A stretch of 64,000 bases of DNA, from contig JACREZ010000016.1 of assembly GCA_016212665.1 (NCBI GenBank), positions 275,132 to 339,131 on the forward strand, given 5' to 3'. Of this stretch, positions 44,963-53,543 are shown piece by piece. How positions within the stretch are numbered: position 1 is the first letter of the stretch; each line of letters opens with the position of its first letter. Under the pieces are notes generated by a model, which was given only the letters and a program-made list of their open reading frames with translations, ran no database searches and was not told where the DNA came from. Source of the stretch: Ignavibacteriota bacterium. Its GTDB lineage: Bacteria > Bacteroidota > Ignavibacteria > UBA10030 > SZUA-254. Position numbers and translations under genes: made by a program.

Positions 44963-45172
44963 GACGAGGTGAATTATTTCACCTTTCCTCTGAATACGTT
45001 CATGAAAGTATTGAAATAGTTCACCCTTGTTATGAACCGGTTCACGAATAGTATGAACAAATTCACCATTCCGTTGAACTATTTCACCAAATCGGTGAAT
45101 TCGTTCACGAAACCGGTGAATTAATACATAAAGTTACTGAACCGGTTCACCGGTTTTGTGAACTGATTCCCT
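44963..45172. repeat. ten-unit 21-bp tandem array of dyad-symmetric sites (TGAA-N4-TTCA)
   Basis: Ten consecutive units of exactly 21 bp (44963, 44984, 45005, 45026, 45047, 45068, 45089, 45110, 45131 and 45152). TGAA occupies offset 8-11 in all ten. TTCA occupies offset 16-19 in eight (units 1-7 and 9); unit 8 has TACA and unit 10 TTCC. Spacers vary freely (TTAT, TACG, ATAG, CCGG, CAAA, CTAT, TTCG, CCGG), so the 12-bp dyad is what is kept. With 21 bp about two helical turns apart, all sites face one side of the DNA. The array lies between the ends of two convergent genes, not in a promoter. It could be an operator/iteron-like protein array or an RNA-hairpin array. No known family recognised. 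Confidence 0.9.
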
Positions 45173-45198
45173 AAAACGACTCAAAAACGGCAATATGT

Positions 45199-45238
45199 AG
45201 GGCGATTTGCCCTACGGGTCAGTAGGCCAAATCGCCCT
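45199..45238. terminator. hairpin between convergent genes (possible bidirectional terminator or palindromic repeat)
   Basis: Arms 45199-45215 and 45222-45238 are complementary over 17 bases with one mismatch (AGGGCGATTTG core), loop of 6. No long T-run on either side. It lies 27 bases after the 21-bp array and 88 bases before the end of the convergent propeller gene. The remaining bases of 44877-45325 show nothing else. Confidence 0.5.
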
Positions 45239-45325
45239 TACTGTGCTGAACTATTCTATTTCTGATTGATAGTGTTACTTCGCGAGAATCCCCGCTCTAC
45301 GGGATTATTATCAAACTGACTAACG

Positions 45326-48300
45326 TCATTTTGCTAATAACATCTTCTTCATGTCAGTGAAGGAACCGGTTTGTCCGCTGACCGGCGTAGCAGAGAAGCG
45401 ATAGAAATAGACACCGCTTGGTAACAGCGAAGCATTGAATGGTACAGAATTATATCCCGCGCTTACCATCCCATTGAGAAGCGTTTGCACTTCACGACCA
45501 AGCACATCATAGACGATAAGAGAAACGAACGCATCTTCATGGAGGTCGTATTTTATTTCTGTGGTTGGGTTGAAGGGATTGGGGAAGTTCTGATGCAAAG
45601 CGTATGACTTAGGAAATCCTGTGATTGTATTTGATTCAAGTTGTATGTGAATATTTTCTATGGGATTTTGAATAGAGATGACACTACTACCATTGAGTGC
45701 AATTGTTTTTCCATCAATAACAATTGAACCATTCACCGGTTGAAGAACATTCATTAACCAGCTAATCCTTAGAGGATATTGAGGTGAAGAAATATTAATT
45801 GGAATTATTCGCGGAGTTTCGTTCATACTAAACTCTACTATTCTATTCGTAGCAAAGCGCGCATCAAAAACACCAACAGGCGGTAATGGAGGAAGTTCAT
45901 AGTAAGTTAATGGATGATCTGATTCCATTTTTTGTCCAAAATAAAGGTTTTGATATTTACCTGTTGCATCCTCGATTGTCATTCTACTTAATGATGACAA
46001 AGCACTAGATACTTCTTTCGGAAAATTTGATGGTAAAATACCTGAAGAACGAAAGAGTTTCCCACTTTGATTTGTTTTAACTAAATAACCTTTTCCGGGT
46101 TGAATGGTATCTGTTGAAAAATAACTTCCCTCGTATTGATAAAATGTGGTTACAAGAAGTGATTCAGGAAACGTTAAAATCCGAGCGATAGAAACCGGCT
46201 CACTGAACGAGCCAATAATATTCCATCCTTTCAGAACTTCAATTGTATCCCGTGTTAAAGGAAGTCCAGAATGAATAATAGTTGTGTCTAGCTCCAATTT
46301 AAGCCAGTATCCCTTGCCGTACGATAGAGTGTCTTGCTGAACATATCTACCCTCATAAGCAAAAGCATTTGATTTGCTGAACGGGAATAAAATTTCCTTT
46401 CTAAGGTCAGGAACTATCACAGGGATAGAAACAACATTCCAATCTTGATTATAGGAAGAGGGGAGTTGACTAATCGTACAAAAACCAACCATACCAAAGT
46501 TCGTATCCAATATCAATGAATCGTCGGCGATTGTTATTGAGTCTAGATCCGGAGGTGACTGATTGTGAAAACAATAGGGTCTTACTTCGACACTTAATGT
46601 GTAGGAACCCATTGAAAGTGCAGAAAAACCATAATTACCTTTAATATCTGTCACAGTTGAATCATTTATCGGACCATTGAGCCAAATTTTCCAACCGCTC
46701 AGTCCAACTTCAGCGCTATCCCTTACACCATTTTGATTTTCATCAAAAAATATTTTGCCTACTATAGCACTGAATTGCATATTGCCAAAGTCATGTCCCG
46801 TATAATACGTTCCTTCCTTCACTTGAATCATGTAACGTTCGATAGAATCCGGGCATGTTTGTAACCAACTGCTACGTTCGTCTTCACTTACTGTGTATAA
46901 ACCCGGTTGAAGCGAGTTAAAACGATAATACCCGTTACTATCGGTAACAACCGAATCTATTCTTGGACCCTCTAGTCTAATTTTCCAATCGGAAATGCCT
47001 GGTTCATTGTCATCTCTCTGATGGTTTCCATTCAGATCCTCGAATTTTATTCCTTCGATAGATCCGAAATAGTAATTACCAAAATCAATTCCATCTGCGC
47101 TATCACCCACTGTAAGTGTTATATTGTACACACCATTGTTTCCTGGGAGTGATTGTGGCATCTCAGGTTTATTTTCCTGATAGACTATATAGTCACCGCC
47201 GGCCAAATCTTGAAATAAGTATTTACCGTTCCAATCAGTATAGGTTGATTCGTCCTCCGCACCGCCGAGATATATTTTCCATCCACCCCACGCAACATCA
47301 CCAGAATCTTTAATTCCATTAACATTGCGATCTCGGAATTTCATACCACTAATTTGGGTTGTTGTTGAGCGTGTGCTGCGAAAAACACCGCGTAGTTGAC
47401 TGCCCGCGAAGATTACTCCGGTTGGACTGACAGCTAATGCCCAAATATCAGGTATTGGATCACTCAATCCTGAATTAATTGTTCCCCAAGAATATCCATC
47501 ATTAGTTGAGCGGAAAATTCCATGTGCAGCATCACCAATAAAAATATGTCCTCTTGAATTTGCAGTAATTGACCGAATATCATTATTGTAAAGATCAATC
47601 CATGTGTTACCATTATCTGAAGAACGGAGGAATGTATCCCATGTGCTTACAAACAGATAACCATTCTTTGTAACGCAAAGAGAATTATGATAAACGGTAC
47701 CATCAAGAATCTTTGTCCAGTGTTCGCCATTGTCGGTCGAACGAACAACCCCTTTTCTAGAACCTGCAAAAATATGTCCACTCTCATTGCAGGATAACGA
47801 TGCGACTAAATGCATCGACGTTCCAATATTTTGTTCTACCCATGTAACCCCGTTATCAGTGGAACGAAGCACGTTGTCATAGCTTCCAGCGAAAAGATCT
47901 CCGTTTGAATTTATAGCAAATGAGAAAATATAAGAACCTGAGTAGACTTGTGTCCAATTTTCTCCATCATTCGTTGAACGGAAAATACCGTCGTAATTTC
48001 CTGCAAAAATTTGTCCATCAGGGGTACACAAAAGTGACCAAACATAACTATCCGTCAGACCATTGTTAGTTGGTTCCCAGTTTTCTCCATTGTCAGTTGA
48101 CCTATAGAGACCACTTTGATACGTGCCAACAAATATATGTCCATTTGCTGATGTAGCCAAAGATAGAACATGTATATTAGTCAACCCTGTATTAATCGAT
48201 GTCCAACGTTCCCCGTTATCAATTGACCGTAATACGCCAGCGCCTCCTGTCCCCATGAAAACATGTCCGTTATGGTTAAATGCAAGTGAAAAAACAGATT

Positions 48301-49495
48301 GATCCTTCAATCCAAGTGTCATTATTTGAGTCCAACTCGCTCCGTGATCCATTGTTCTGAACACTAAACCATCATATGTTCCAGCAAAAAGATGCCCACT
48401 ATCGTTTACCGCAATTGACCAAAAACTTTTATCATTCAAACCGTTATTCACACCTATCCAAGTCATACCATTATCTGTAGAACGTAGTACGCCTCCACTA
48501 CTAAAACTCGAGGCGTAGGATGCAAAGATTTTTCCTTGATTATCAATGGCGATTGATGTAATTAATCCAGTGGTTAAACCGGAATCAATTAATAACCATA
48601 AATCACCGTTATTTTTAGATTGGTAGATATTTCCGTTTCCAGCCCCGGCAAAAACATGCCCACTGTCATTAAATGCAATAGACCAAATATAAGGGAATGT
48701 CAAGCCACTGTTAATATTGGTCCAGTTATTTCCGTTGTTTGTTGATCTGAAAATACCACCTCCTGCACCGGTTCCTGCAAAGATATGTCCACTATCATTA
48801 ATAGCCAGAGTTTGTATGTTCATATTGGTCAGACCATTTGCAAGCCATGTCCAATTTTCTCCGTTATCAGTGGAACGATAAATTCCACTCCCATCACTTC
48901 CTGCAAAGATATGTCCACTATCGTTGATGGATAGACAGTCAACATACAAATGAGGGAAATCAATCGTAACTTGTGTCCAGTTTTCTCCGTTATCAGTGGT
49001 CCGGTAAACACCTCTACCGAACGTACCTACATAAATATCTCCGGTTGAATTTATAGCGACTGAAGTGATATATCCCCCGTATGGTCCGTTACATGTTTGC
49101 CAGAAATTTGTTTGTGTTGAACCTACTTGATTTGAGTTGATGTTCTGGTTCTCACTTAACTGTGAAGGTGATGGTTGATTAGATTTATCACTTTGAGTAA
49201 GTAACAAAGAACTTAACATCGTTCGTTCGATGACCTCGCGAAGATTTCGGGGGAGTTTTTCCAATGCCACAGATTGTTCTCGTTCATTCATTCTCTCGAA
49301 CATACGAGGCAACATGGCGCGGATTGCCTTATTCATCGGAATCGATTTATCATTACCATTGATAATTGCTTCGTTACCATCTGGTTTAAAGAAACGAAAT
49401 AAGAGACTATCCTTAACTCCATGACTGGTTTGTCCTGTAACGAAAGAATTGAAAAGAACAGCAAGAAAAATGATTTTATACTTATTTGTATTCAT
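45326..49495 (-). CDS. giant secreted propeller/SdrB protein with GYW-K domain and T9SS sorting tail
   Basis: 1389 residues. Signal peptide about 1-21. Residues about 130-760 carry some 14 BNR-type blades of nearly regular form (RSTDNGENWTQ, GHIFAGSDGSGIYRSTDNGE), i.e. two propellers. Then come three SdrB/Cna-B-like calcium-stabilised domains (GMKFRDRNVNGIKDSGD, GIKFEDLNGNHQRDDNEPG, GKIFFDENQNGVRDSAEVG). Next is the duplicated domain shared with three other proteins (DWNVVSIPV...GKGYWLKL...GWNIIGSFS...GKGYLVK). The last about 90 residues are a textbook T9SS type-A sorting domain (FPNPFNPTTEIKYDL, GVYFYRFSA, KKMLLAK). It is a surface protein, perhaps adhesive; no enzyme motif seen. AAGGTGAG precedes the ATG. 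Confidence 0.88.
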   Translation of the reverse strand: MNTNKYKIIFLAVLFNSFVTGQTSHGVKDSLLFRFFKPDGNEAIINGNDKSIPMNKAIRAMLPRMFERMNEREQSVALEKLPRNLREVIERTMLSSLLLTQSDKSNQPSPSQLSENQNINSNQVGSTQTNFWQTCNGPYGGYITSVAINSTGDIYVGTFGRGVYRTTDNGENWTQVTIDFPHLYVDCLSINDSGHIFAGSDGSGIYRSTDNGENWTWLANGLTNMNIQTLAINDSGHIFAGTGAGGGIFRSTNNGNNWTNINSGLTFPYIWSIAFNDSGHVFAGAGNGNIYQSKNNGDLWLLIDSGLTTGLITSIAIDNQGKIFASYASSFSSGGVLRSTDNGMTWIGVNNGLNDKSFWSIAVNDSGHLFAGTYDGLVFRTMDHGASWTQIMTLGLKDQSVFSLAFNHNGHVFMGTGGAGVLRSIDNGERWTSINTGLTNIHVLSLATSANGHIFVGTYQSGLYRSTDNGENWEPTNNGLTDSYVWSLLCTPDGQIFAGNYDGIFRSTNDGENWTQVYSGSYIFSFAINSNGDLFAGSYDNVLRSTDNGVTWVEQNIGTSMHLVASLSCNESGHIFAGSRKGVVRSTDNGEHWTKILDGTVYHNSLCVTKNGYLFVSTWDTFLRSSDNGNTWIDLYNNDIRSITANSRGHIFIGDAAHGIFRSTNDGYSWGTINSGLSDPIPDIWALAVSPTGVIFAGSQLRGVFRSTRSTTTQISGMKFRDRNVNGIKDSGDVAWGGWKIYLGGAEDESTYTDWNGKYLFQDLAGGDYIVYQENKPEMPQSLPGNNGVYNITLTVGDSADGIDFGNYYFGSIEGIKFEDLNGNHQRDDNEPGISDWKIRLEGPRIDSVVTDSNGYYRFNSLQPGLYTVSEDERSSWLQTCPDSIERYMIQVKEGTYYTGHDFGNMQFSAIVGKIFFDENQNGVRDSAEVGLSGWKIWLNGPINDSTVTDIKGNYGFSALSMGSYTLSVEVRPYCFHNQSPPDLDSITIADDSLILDTNFGMVGFCTISQLPSSYNQDWNVVSIPVIVPDLRKEILFPFSKSNAFAYEGRYVQQDTLSYGKGYWLKLELDTTIIHSGLPLTRDTIEVLKGWNIIGSFSEPVSIARILTFPESLLVTTFYQYEGSYFSTDTIQPGKGYLVKTNQSGKLFRSSGILPSNFPKEVSSALSSLSRMTIEDATGKYQNLYFGQKMESDHPLTYYELPPLPPVGVFDARFATNRIVEFSMNETPRIIPINISSPQYPLRISWLMNVLQPVNGSIVIDGKTIALNGSSVISIQNPIENIHIQLESNTITGFPKSYALHQNFPNPFNPTTEIKYDLHEDAFVSLIVYDVLGREVQTLLNGMVSAGYNSVPFNASLLPSGVYFYRFSATPVSGQTGSFTDMKKMLLAK

Positions 49496-49682
49496 AACTC
49501 ACCTTAATATTTGTTGTAATAAAATACATGGAGACTATATAATCATCCCACTTCAATAATCAATCGTGGGATAAATGTATTGAATATTTTTTGAATGTTT
49601 GTTATTGTGTAAGACGCGTTTCTTTCAAAAAATATCGACGACTATTATTTTTACATACTCATTTTTTAAAAGCGTGTTGCTT

Positions 49683-49819
49683 ATTGAGCGTGTTTCCGAA
49701 TACCGAAAAGTGTCTTTGCGAGGAGCGAAGCGACGAAACAATCCCGCATTCTGTTCTACCTTCGATAGTGAGATTGCTTCGCTTTGCTCGCAAAGACAAT
49801 TCGGCAACACGCTCATAAT
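49683..49819. repeat. nested inverted repeat of the widespread 'TTTGCGAGGAGCGAAGCGAC' kind
   Basis: Outer arms 49683-49700 and 49800-49819 (TTGAGCGTGTTTCCGAA against TTCGGCAACACGCTCA). Inner arms 49712-49743 and 49772-49797 (GTCTTTGCGAGGAGCGAAGC against GCTTCGCTTTGCTCGCAAAG). Elements of this wording are scattered through many bacterial genomes; when translated by mistake they give CEERSDE. It is a MITE/REP-like hairpin without a transposase. It lies just past the end of the truncated gene at 49840. Upstream, 49496-49682 holds the leader of the propeller gene (with a 7-bp hairpin at 49545-49572) and nothing else recognised. Confidence 0.8.
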
Positions 49820-49839
49820 ACGTTTGCCTGCGTGTTCAC

Positions 49840-50070
49840 TTAACATACAATGTCATGAATAACTGCAAGAACAATATTGGCTCGTTCCGGATGCCATGCA
49901 AGCAATTGCACCGGTTCTGAAGTCGGAACTGATTGCCATGTTGTTTTATTTGTTGTCTTATAAATAATTCCATCATCTAATTTATATGTTGTTATGTTTT
50001 GCCTCTCCTGTGAAATAGTTAAAGAGGAAAAAAAGATTGATGAGAAGAGAAATAGAGTAAGGTATTTCAT
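49840..50070 (-). pseudogene. truncated exported propeller protein fragment
   Basis: A 76-residue frame from ATG 50070 starts with a good signal peptide (MKYLTLFLFSSIFFSSLTIS) and continues KLDDGIIYKTTNKTTWQS and LLAWHPERANIVLAVIHDIV. These are the opening strands of a BNR/Ycf48-like blade (D-G-x-I-Y-K-T-T-N-x-x-x-W). A full protein would need several hundred more residues, but the frame ends beside the hairpin repeat at 49683-49819. I read this as the 5' remnant of a secreted propeller gene cut by a deletion or by repeat insertion. It could still be expressed as a small exported peptide. An in-frame ATG at 50202 adds an unlikely leader. Confidence 0.6.
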
Positions 50071-50202
50071 AACCATCCTATTAATGTTAGTGGCTGGAAA
50101 AAGTAAAAAATAAATTGCTTGAATTCTGAAAAGCACGTAGTTCGCCATCGAACGAACATAGTCGTTCTTTGTTACTATGGAAAACTGAAAACAGTAATCC
50201 AC

Positions 50203-50744
50203 CGCCTTCGCTTTTGCTTGTACTCATTATCTGGAGTACAAACTATATTACAAGTACAGAGGGTTTATGTTGTGTGTAGGAAAGTCTTTTAAAAATTGCT
50301 TCCCGTAAAATCGGTGTGTTGTGCCTTCGGCGGAATAAGTGTTTTCGCTCATGCCGTTTCTTGGGAGACCAAGCGATGAGAGCCTCGTTCTCCGGTGAAT
50401 AAAAATTAGTTATGCCTATCATACCATCCTCAAGTAATTTTAATTAATATTGTTGTTGCATTTTATAATTATGTTAAAAAAAAAGTAACTGCGTGATGTT
50501 TAATTATTATTGTTATTCTCTGGTGTCATAGGAAGGATTTGTCCTTTAAACCCATGTCGTAATAAAAGTTTGTAAAGAACTGTTTTGTTGACGGGGGCAA
50601 TATAAATAAAAAAAAATAAATTCTGTCAAGTGTTTTTCGGTTTTTTTTTTTAGTGCGCGAAGACTGAGGGTTTGAGGAGCGAAAGTACATGCGTTTTCTT
50701 TGTTTCCGATTCGTTTTCTACATTATTTTACCAATAAACAAATT
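50203..50744 (+). other. AT-rich gene-free stretch
   Basis: No credible gene on either strand. It contains an A9 run near 50476 and a T10 run near 50641, and is clearly more AT-rich than the neighbouring genes. No hairpin repeat or known riboswitch was recognised. It may be leader sequence for the sigma operon or the other half of the lost propeller gene's surroundings. Confidence 0.45.
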
Positions 50745-50787
50745 TTGACATCATCTCAAAATAAATCTTATAAATTGATGCTATAAT
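50745..50787 (+). promoter_or_regulatory. sigma70-like promoter of the ECF sigma operon
   Basis: TTGACA (50745-50750), 18 bases, TATAAA (50769-50774); an alternative -10 TATAAT lies at 50782-50787 but 31 bases from that -35. It is 132 bases upstream of the preferred sigma-factor start. Sigma operons of this type are often autoregulated, so a second, sigma-specific promoter may overlap. Confidence 0.45.
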
Positions 50788-50918
50788 GGTACATCTCTCT
50801 ACTAATTTTAGAAAAGAGGTGTTTGGAGAGTTTGCCATCATTGTGTAAGAAAGATAAGTCATATCAATCTTTTCCTGTAACATCTCTTAGAGCGTTAGCG
50901 TCTAACCTTTACAACAAA

Positions 50919-51473
50919 ATGATTCAGCACGAAGCCACACTCATAGAAAAAGCGAAGCGTGGAAATCAATCGGCTTTCAGGAAATTATATGATATTCATG
51001 TTGAGCCGTTGTTCCGCTTTATGCGTCAGTATTCTTCCGAAAAGGCGCAGGTGGAGGAGTGGGTGCAACGCGCCTTCATCAAAGCGTTTAACAATCTGCA
51101 ATCGTTCAGGGGGAATTCAAAGTTTGCAACATGGCTATTTACCATTGCCATCAATGAAATGAGGACTGATGTACGCAAACCGAATGTGTTATCTTTTGCC
51201 AACCATGATTCAACCGAACTTCATCTTCTGCATTCTCACGGGAACGATACTTCGGAGGAAGAACGATTTGTCTGGGATGATACCATGAAAACGCTCTTGC
51301 AGGAACTCGACGAACAAAAACGGAGTGTGTTTCTTCTGTTTGAGGTGGAAGGATACTCGCACGCTGAAATCGCTTCAATTCTGAATATCAATGAAAGCGC
51401 TTCACGGGCAACCCTTTGCCGGACGAAGCAATTGTTACGAACTCAATGGGAACAAATGGAGAAAGCTATATGA
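50919..51473 (+). CDS. ECF-family RNA polymerase sigma factor
   Basis: 184 residues from ATG 50919 (MIQHEATLIEKAKRGNQSAF), the usual ECF start and length; the frame is open upstream to a TTG at 50823, which would add 32 residues. Region 2 covers about 10-80 with FRKLYDIHVEPLFRFMRQYS and FIKAFNNLQSFRGNSKFATW (the F-R-G-S-x-F-x-T-W element). Region 4 covers about 120-175 with LDEQKRSVFLLFEVEGYSHA and IASILNINESASRATLCRTK, the helix-turn-helix. It directs polymerase to a stress- or envelope-specific set of promoters. The stop overlaps the next start (ATGA), and the next protein is a membrane anti-sigma candidate. Confidence 0.9.
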   Translation: MIQHEATLIEKAKRGNQSAFRKLYDIHVEPLFRFMRQYSSEKAQVEEWVQRAFIKAFNNLQSFRGNSKFATWLFTIAINEMRTDVRKPNVLSFANHDSTELHLLHSHGNDTSEEERFVWDDTMKTLLQELDEQKRSVFLLFEVEGYSHAEIASILNINESASRATLCRTKQLLRTQWEQMEKAI

Positions 51474-51973
51474 TTGAACAATTCTATTCACAACACGAAC
51501 ATCCCGATAACGAAACGAAAACACGGATGTGGCGTCACATCAAAAAAGAAACAACCGCCCCCTCATCGTCTCTCTTATATATTGAGAGCAAGAGGAGTTT
51601 CATCTACGGCATCGCAGCGGCTGTGCTGTTGTATTTCACGTCGGTCGGAATTTATTCAACGATACAACAGAAGATTGAGAACGGCAAGCCGCAGGAAGTT
51701 CGTTTCAACGAAGCGTATCAATCTGCCATACAGGATTTTGAACAAGTATTACCGAACCTGATAAACGGTTCGTTCGCAAACGAGAAAGAACGGGAATATG
51801 TTCAGGTACGGAAAGAACAACTTGCAAAGATTGATGCCGCGATTGCTACCTTTTATAGTGAGCGGGGAACAGGAGACATCACTCCGCTCGCGCAATCACG
51901 GCTGAGAAATTTATACAGCATGAAATTACAAGTATTACAACAAATGATTGACCAAGGAGAAATAGTGTTATGA
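51470..51973 (+). CDS. membrane-anchored anti-sigma-factor-like protein
   Basis: 167 residues from ATG 51470, which overlaps the sigma stop by four bases. A cytoplasmic N-terminus of about 45 residues (MIEQFYSQHEHPDNETKTRMWRHI) precedes one membrane helix (SFIYGIAAAVLLYFTSVGIY, about 42-62). A largely helical periplasmic part follows (AIQDFEQVLPNLINGSF...KIDAAIATFYSERGTGDITPLAQSRLRNLY). No zinc-binding HxxxCxxC motif is present, so it is not a ZAS-type factor. The role is inferred from position: second gene of a sigma/anti-sigma/DUF4097 operon, presumably holding the sigma factor at the membrane until an envelope signal arrives. Confidence 0.72.
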   Translation: MIEQFYSQHEHPDNETKTRMWRHIKKETTAPSSSLLYIESKRSFIYGIAAAVLLYFTSVGIYSTIQQKIENGKPQEVRFNEAYQSAIQDFEQVLPNLINGSFANEKEREYVQVRKEQLAKIDAAIATFYSERGTGDITPLAQSRLRNLYSMKLQVLQQMIDQGEIVL

Positions 51974-53358
51974 CAACAATACGTTTTATTCTCGTTTCTT
52001 TTTTATGCGTGGCGATTGGATATGCTCAATCGTATCGTGAGTTGAAAGGAAGTATGGAAACGACTGCCGGGCAACGAATAGAAATTCGGGGATTGTCCGG
52101 CGCAAACGTTCGTATCATTCCCTGGGAGAAAAATGAAGTGAATGTCCGGCTTGAGTTGCGCGTCGAATCTTCCGACAAAGAGTTTGAAAGCAAGTACGAT
52201 TCAAAAATAGATTTCTCTGTTTCGCCTTCAAAAAATGTTGTCAATGTTGTGGTGCATGTTGAAGATGTAGATGAGGGCGGATTTTCGTTCTGGAAATTGT
52301 TCAAACGGTTTTACTGGAAGAAAGATGTTTCGGGAGAAATTTATGTCCCGAAATCTAATCCGTTGACTTCTGATTTTAAATATGGAACACTCACGCTGGA
52401 AAACTTTGATGGAGAATTGAATCTGAACGGCGTAAGCAATACACTTACCTTGAGACGTTGTTCTGCTATTCAAACAATTGAAAATAATTATGGCAAAACA
52501 ACGATTGAACAATCGGGCGGGAATCTGAAACTCAGCGGCTCAAGTTCGACAATTTCTATTGCAGATTTTGACGGGAAGATTACTGCGGACGCGGATTATT
52601 CGACGGTGACTATCAGCCGTGCAAAGCAGGGAATCTCTCTGAATGATAAAAGTGGGAAAATCAAATTAGAAGATATCAGCGGTAATCTTTCGCTCGATGG
52701 GGATTATTCAACCATCACAGTGAAGGAGGTGAAGGGATTTGTAGACCTGAACTCGACAAGCGCAACAATCAGGGTGTATAATGTTGAAGGGATTTCGGTT
52801 GATGCAAATTATTCCGATGTTGATATCATCGGTGTAAGTGGAGTTGCGGGGAAACGGATTTCCGTGAAAGGGCAGTCGGGAAGTTTGCTGTTGGAGGATG
52901 CGAATGGAAATGTTCGGATTGATAATCCGTATTCCAACATCGAACTGAAAAGCGTGAATGGAAATGTAGAACTACAATCAAAGAGTTCACAAATCATCGC
53001 GAACGTTGTAACGGGAAATTGGGACTCCCGGACTGAATATTGTTCGTTGAAACTGAGAAATTTAACAGCGAAAACAATCTCCATGACAAACAAGAGCGAT
53101 GGAATTGAACTTCGCATGTTGAACGCGCCGGATACGATTAACATTCAAAATGAATACGGGAGCGTTAGTGTGCGGATGCCTGTCGGGTTCTCCGGGAATT
53201 TTGAACTCGATTCGGAATATGGAAATATCAGCACGAACATTCCGTTGAAAAGAAAATCACGCAGCAGTAATGAGTACGCAACGGGGAAAATCGGTTCGGG
53301 AAACGGGAGTATTATTATCGAGACGAAGTCGGGGGATATTGAGGTGGAGACGGAGTAG
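51970..53358 (+). CDS. exported DUF4097-family beta-repeat protein
   Basis: 462 residues, signal peptide 1-20 (ends GYAQS). Start overlaps the previous stop by four bases (ATGA). After an N-domain (RIEIRGLSGANVRIIPWEKNE), it consists of about 12 repeats of roughly 20 residues with alternating hydrophobic and Asn/Ser/Gly positions (TISIADFDGKITADADYSTV, ITVKEVKGFVDLNSTSATI). This is the DUF4097/DUF4098 right-handed beta-solenoid that is commonly paired with ECF sigma and anti-sigma genes in Bacteroidota and relatives. No catalytic motif; family function unknown, probably envelope-associated. Third gene of the operon, likely a target or output of the sigma factor. Confidence 0.85.
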   Translation: MTTIRFILVSFLCVAIGYAQSYRELKGSMETTAGQRIEIRGLSGANVRIIPWEKNEVNVRLELRVESSDKEFESKYDSKIDFSVSPSKNVVNVVVHVEDVDEGGFSFWKLFKRFYWKKDVSGEIYVPKSNPLTSDFKYGTLTLENFDGELNLNGVSNTLTLRRCSAIQTIENNYGKTTIEQSGGNLKLSGSSSTISIADFDGKITADADYSTVTISRAKQGISLNDKSGKIKLEDISGNLSLDGDYSTITVKEVKGFVDLNSTSATIRVYNVEGISVDANYSDVDIIGVSGVAGKRISVKGQSGSLLLEDANGNVRIDNPYSNIELKSVNGNVELQSKSSQIIANVVTGNWDSRTEYCSLKLRNLTAKTISMTNKSDGIELRMLNAPDTINIQNEYGSVSVRMPVGFSGNFELDSEYGNISTNIPLKRKSRSSNEYATGKIGSGNGSIIIETKSGDIEVETE

Positions 53359-53543
53359 TTCAGTAGTCAATGTTGCGGTTGGGTGTGATGAGGAGAATTG
53401 AGTCATTGAGGATTGATTCTTGTAATTTTTGAATGATTCAAGGATTCAATCGTCAATGATAAAATATTTCTGTTGTTTTTGGGAAAGTTTTTGTATGTTT
53501 AGTAAGTTAATTTTCAACAACATATTCATAAAAGGATAATTAC

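Noticed and set aside
44963..45136. Reverse-strand reading of the 21-bp array as a heptapeptide repeat (GExVHxx-like)
   Set aside because: The frame gives similar heptads but has a TAA in unit 9 and no start codon. Codons that could vary silently (GAA, and the T of GTT/ATT) do not vary, while the varying bases fall outside the dyad. Conservation is at DNA level, so I do not call a gene.
44963..45172. 21-bp array as a CRISPR
   Set aside because: Units are contiguous with only short variable positions inside them; there are no 25-40-base unique spacers and no cas genes.
49591..49862. Small plus-strand reading frames with CEERSDE / RGAKRRNNP
   Set aside because: They are translations of a widespread hairpin repeat (49683-49819), a known source of false genes.
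50823..50918. TTG start of the sigma factor
   Set aside because: The added 32 residues are not part of the ECF fold and the spacing from AGAGG to this TTG is too short; the ATG at 50919 gives the usual length. The call is not certain.
53370..53460. Inverted GATTCA-rich words after the DUF4097 gene
   Set aside because: Short, imperfect and without a stable stem or clear period; could be chance.
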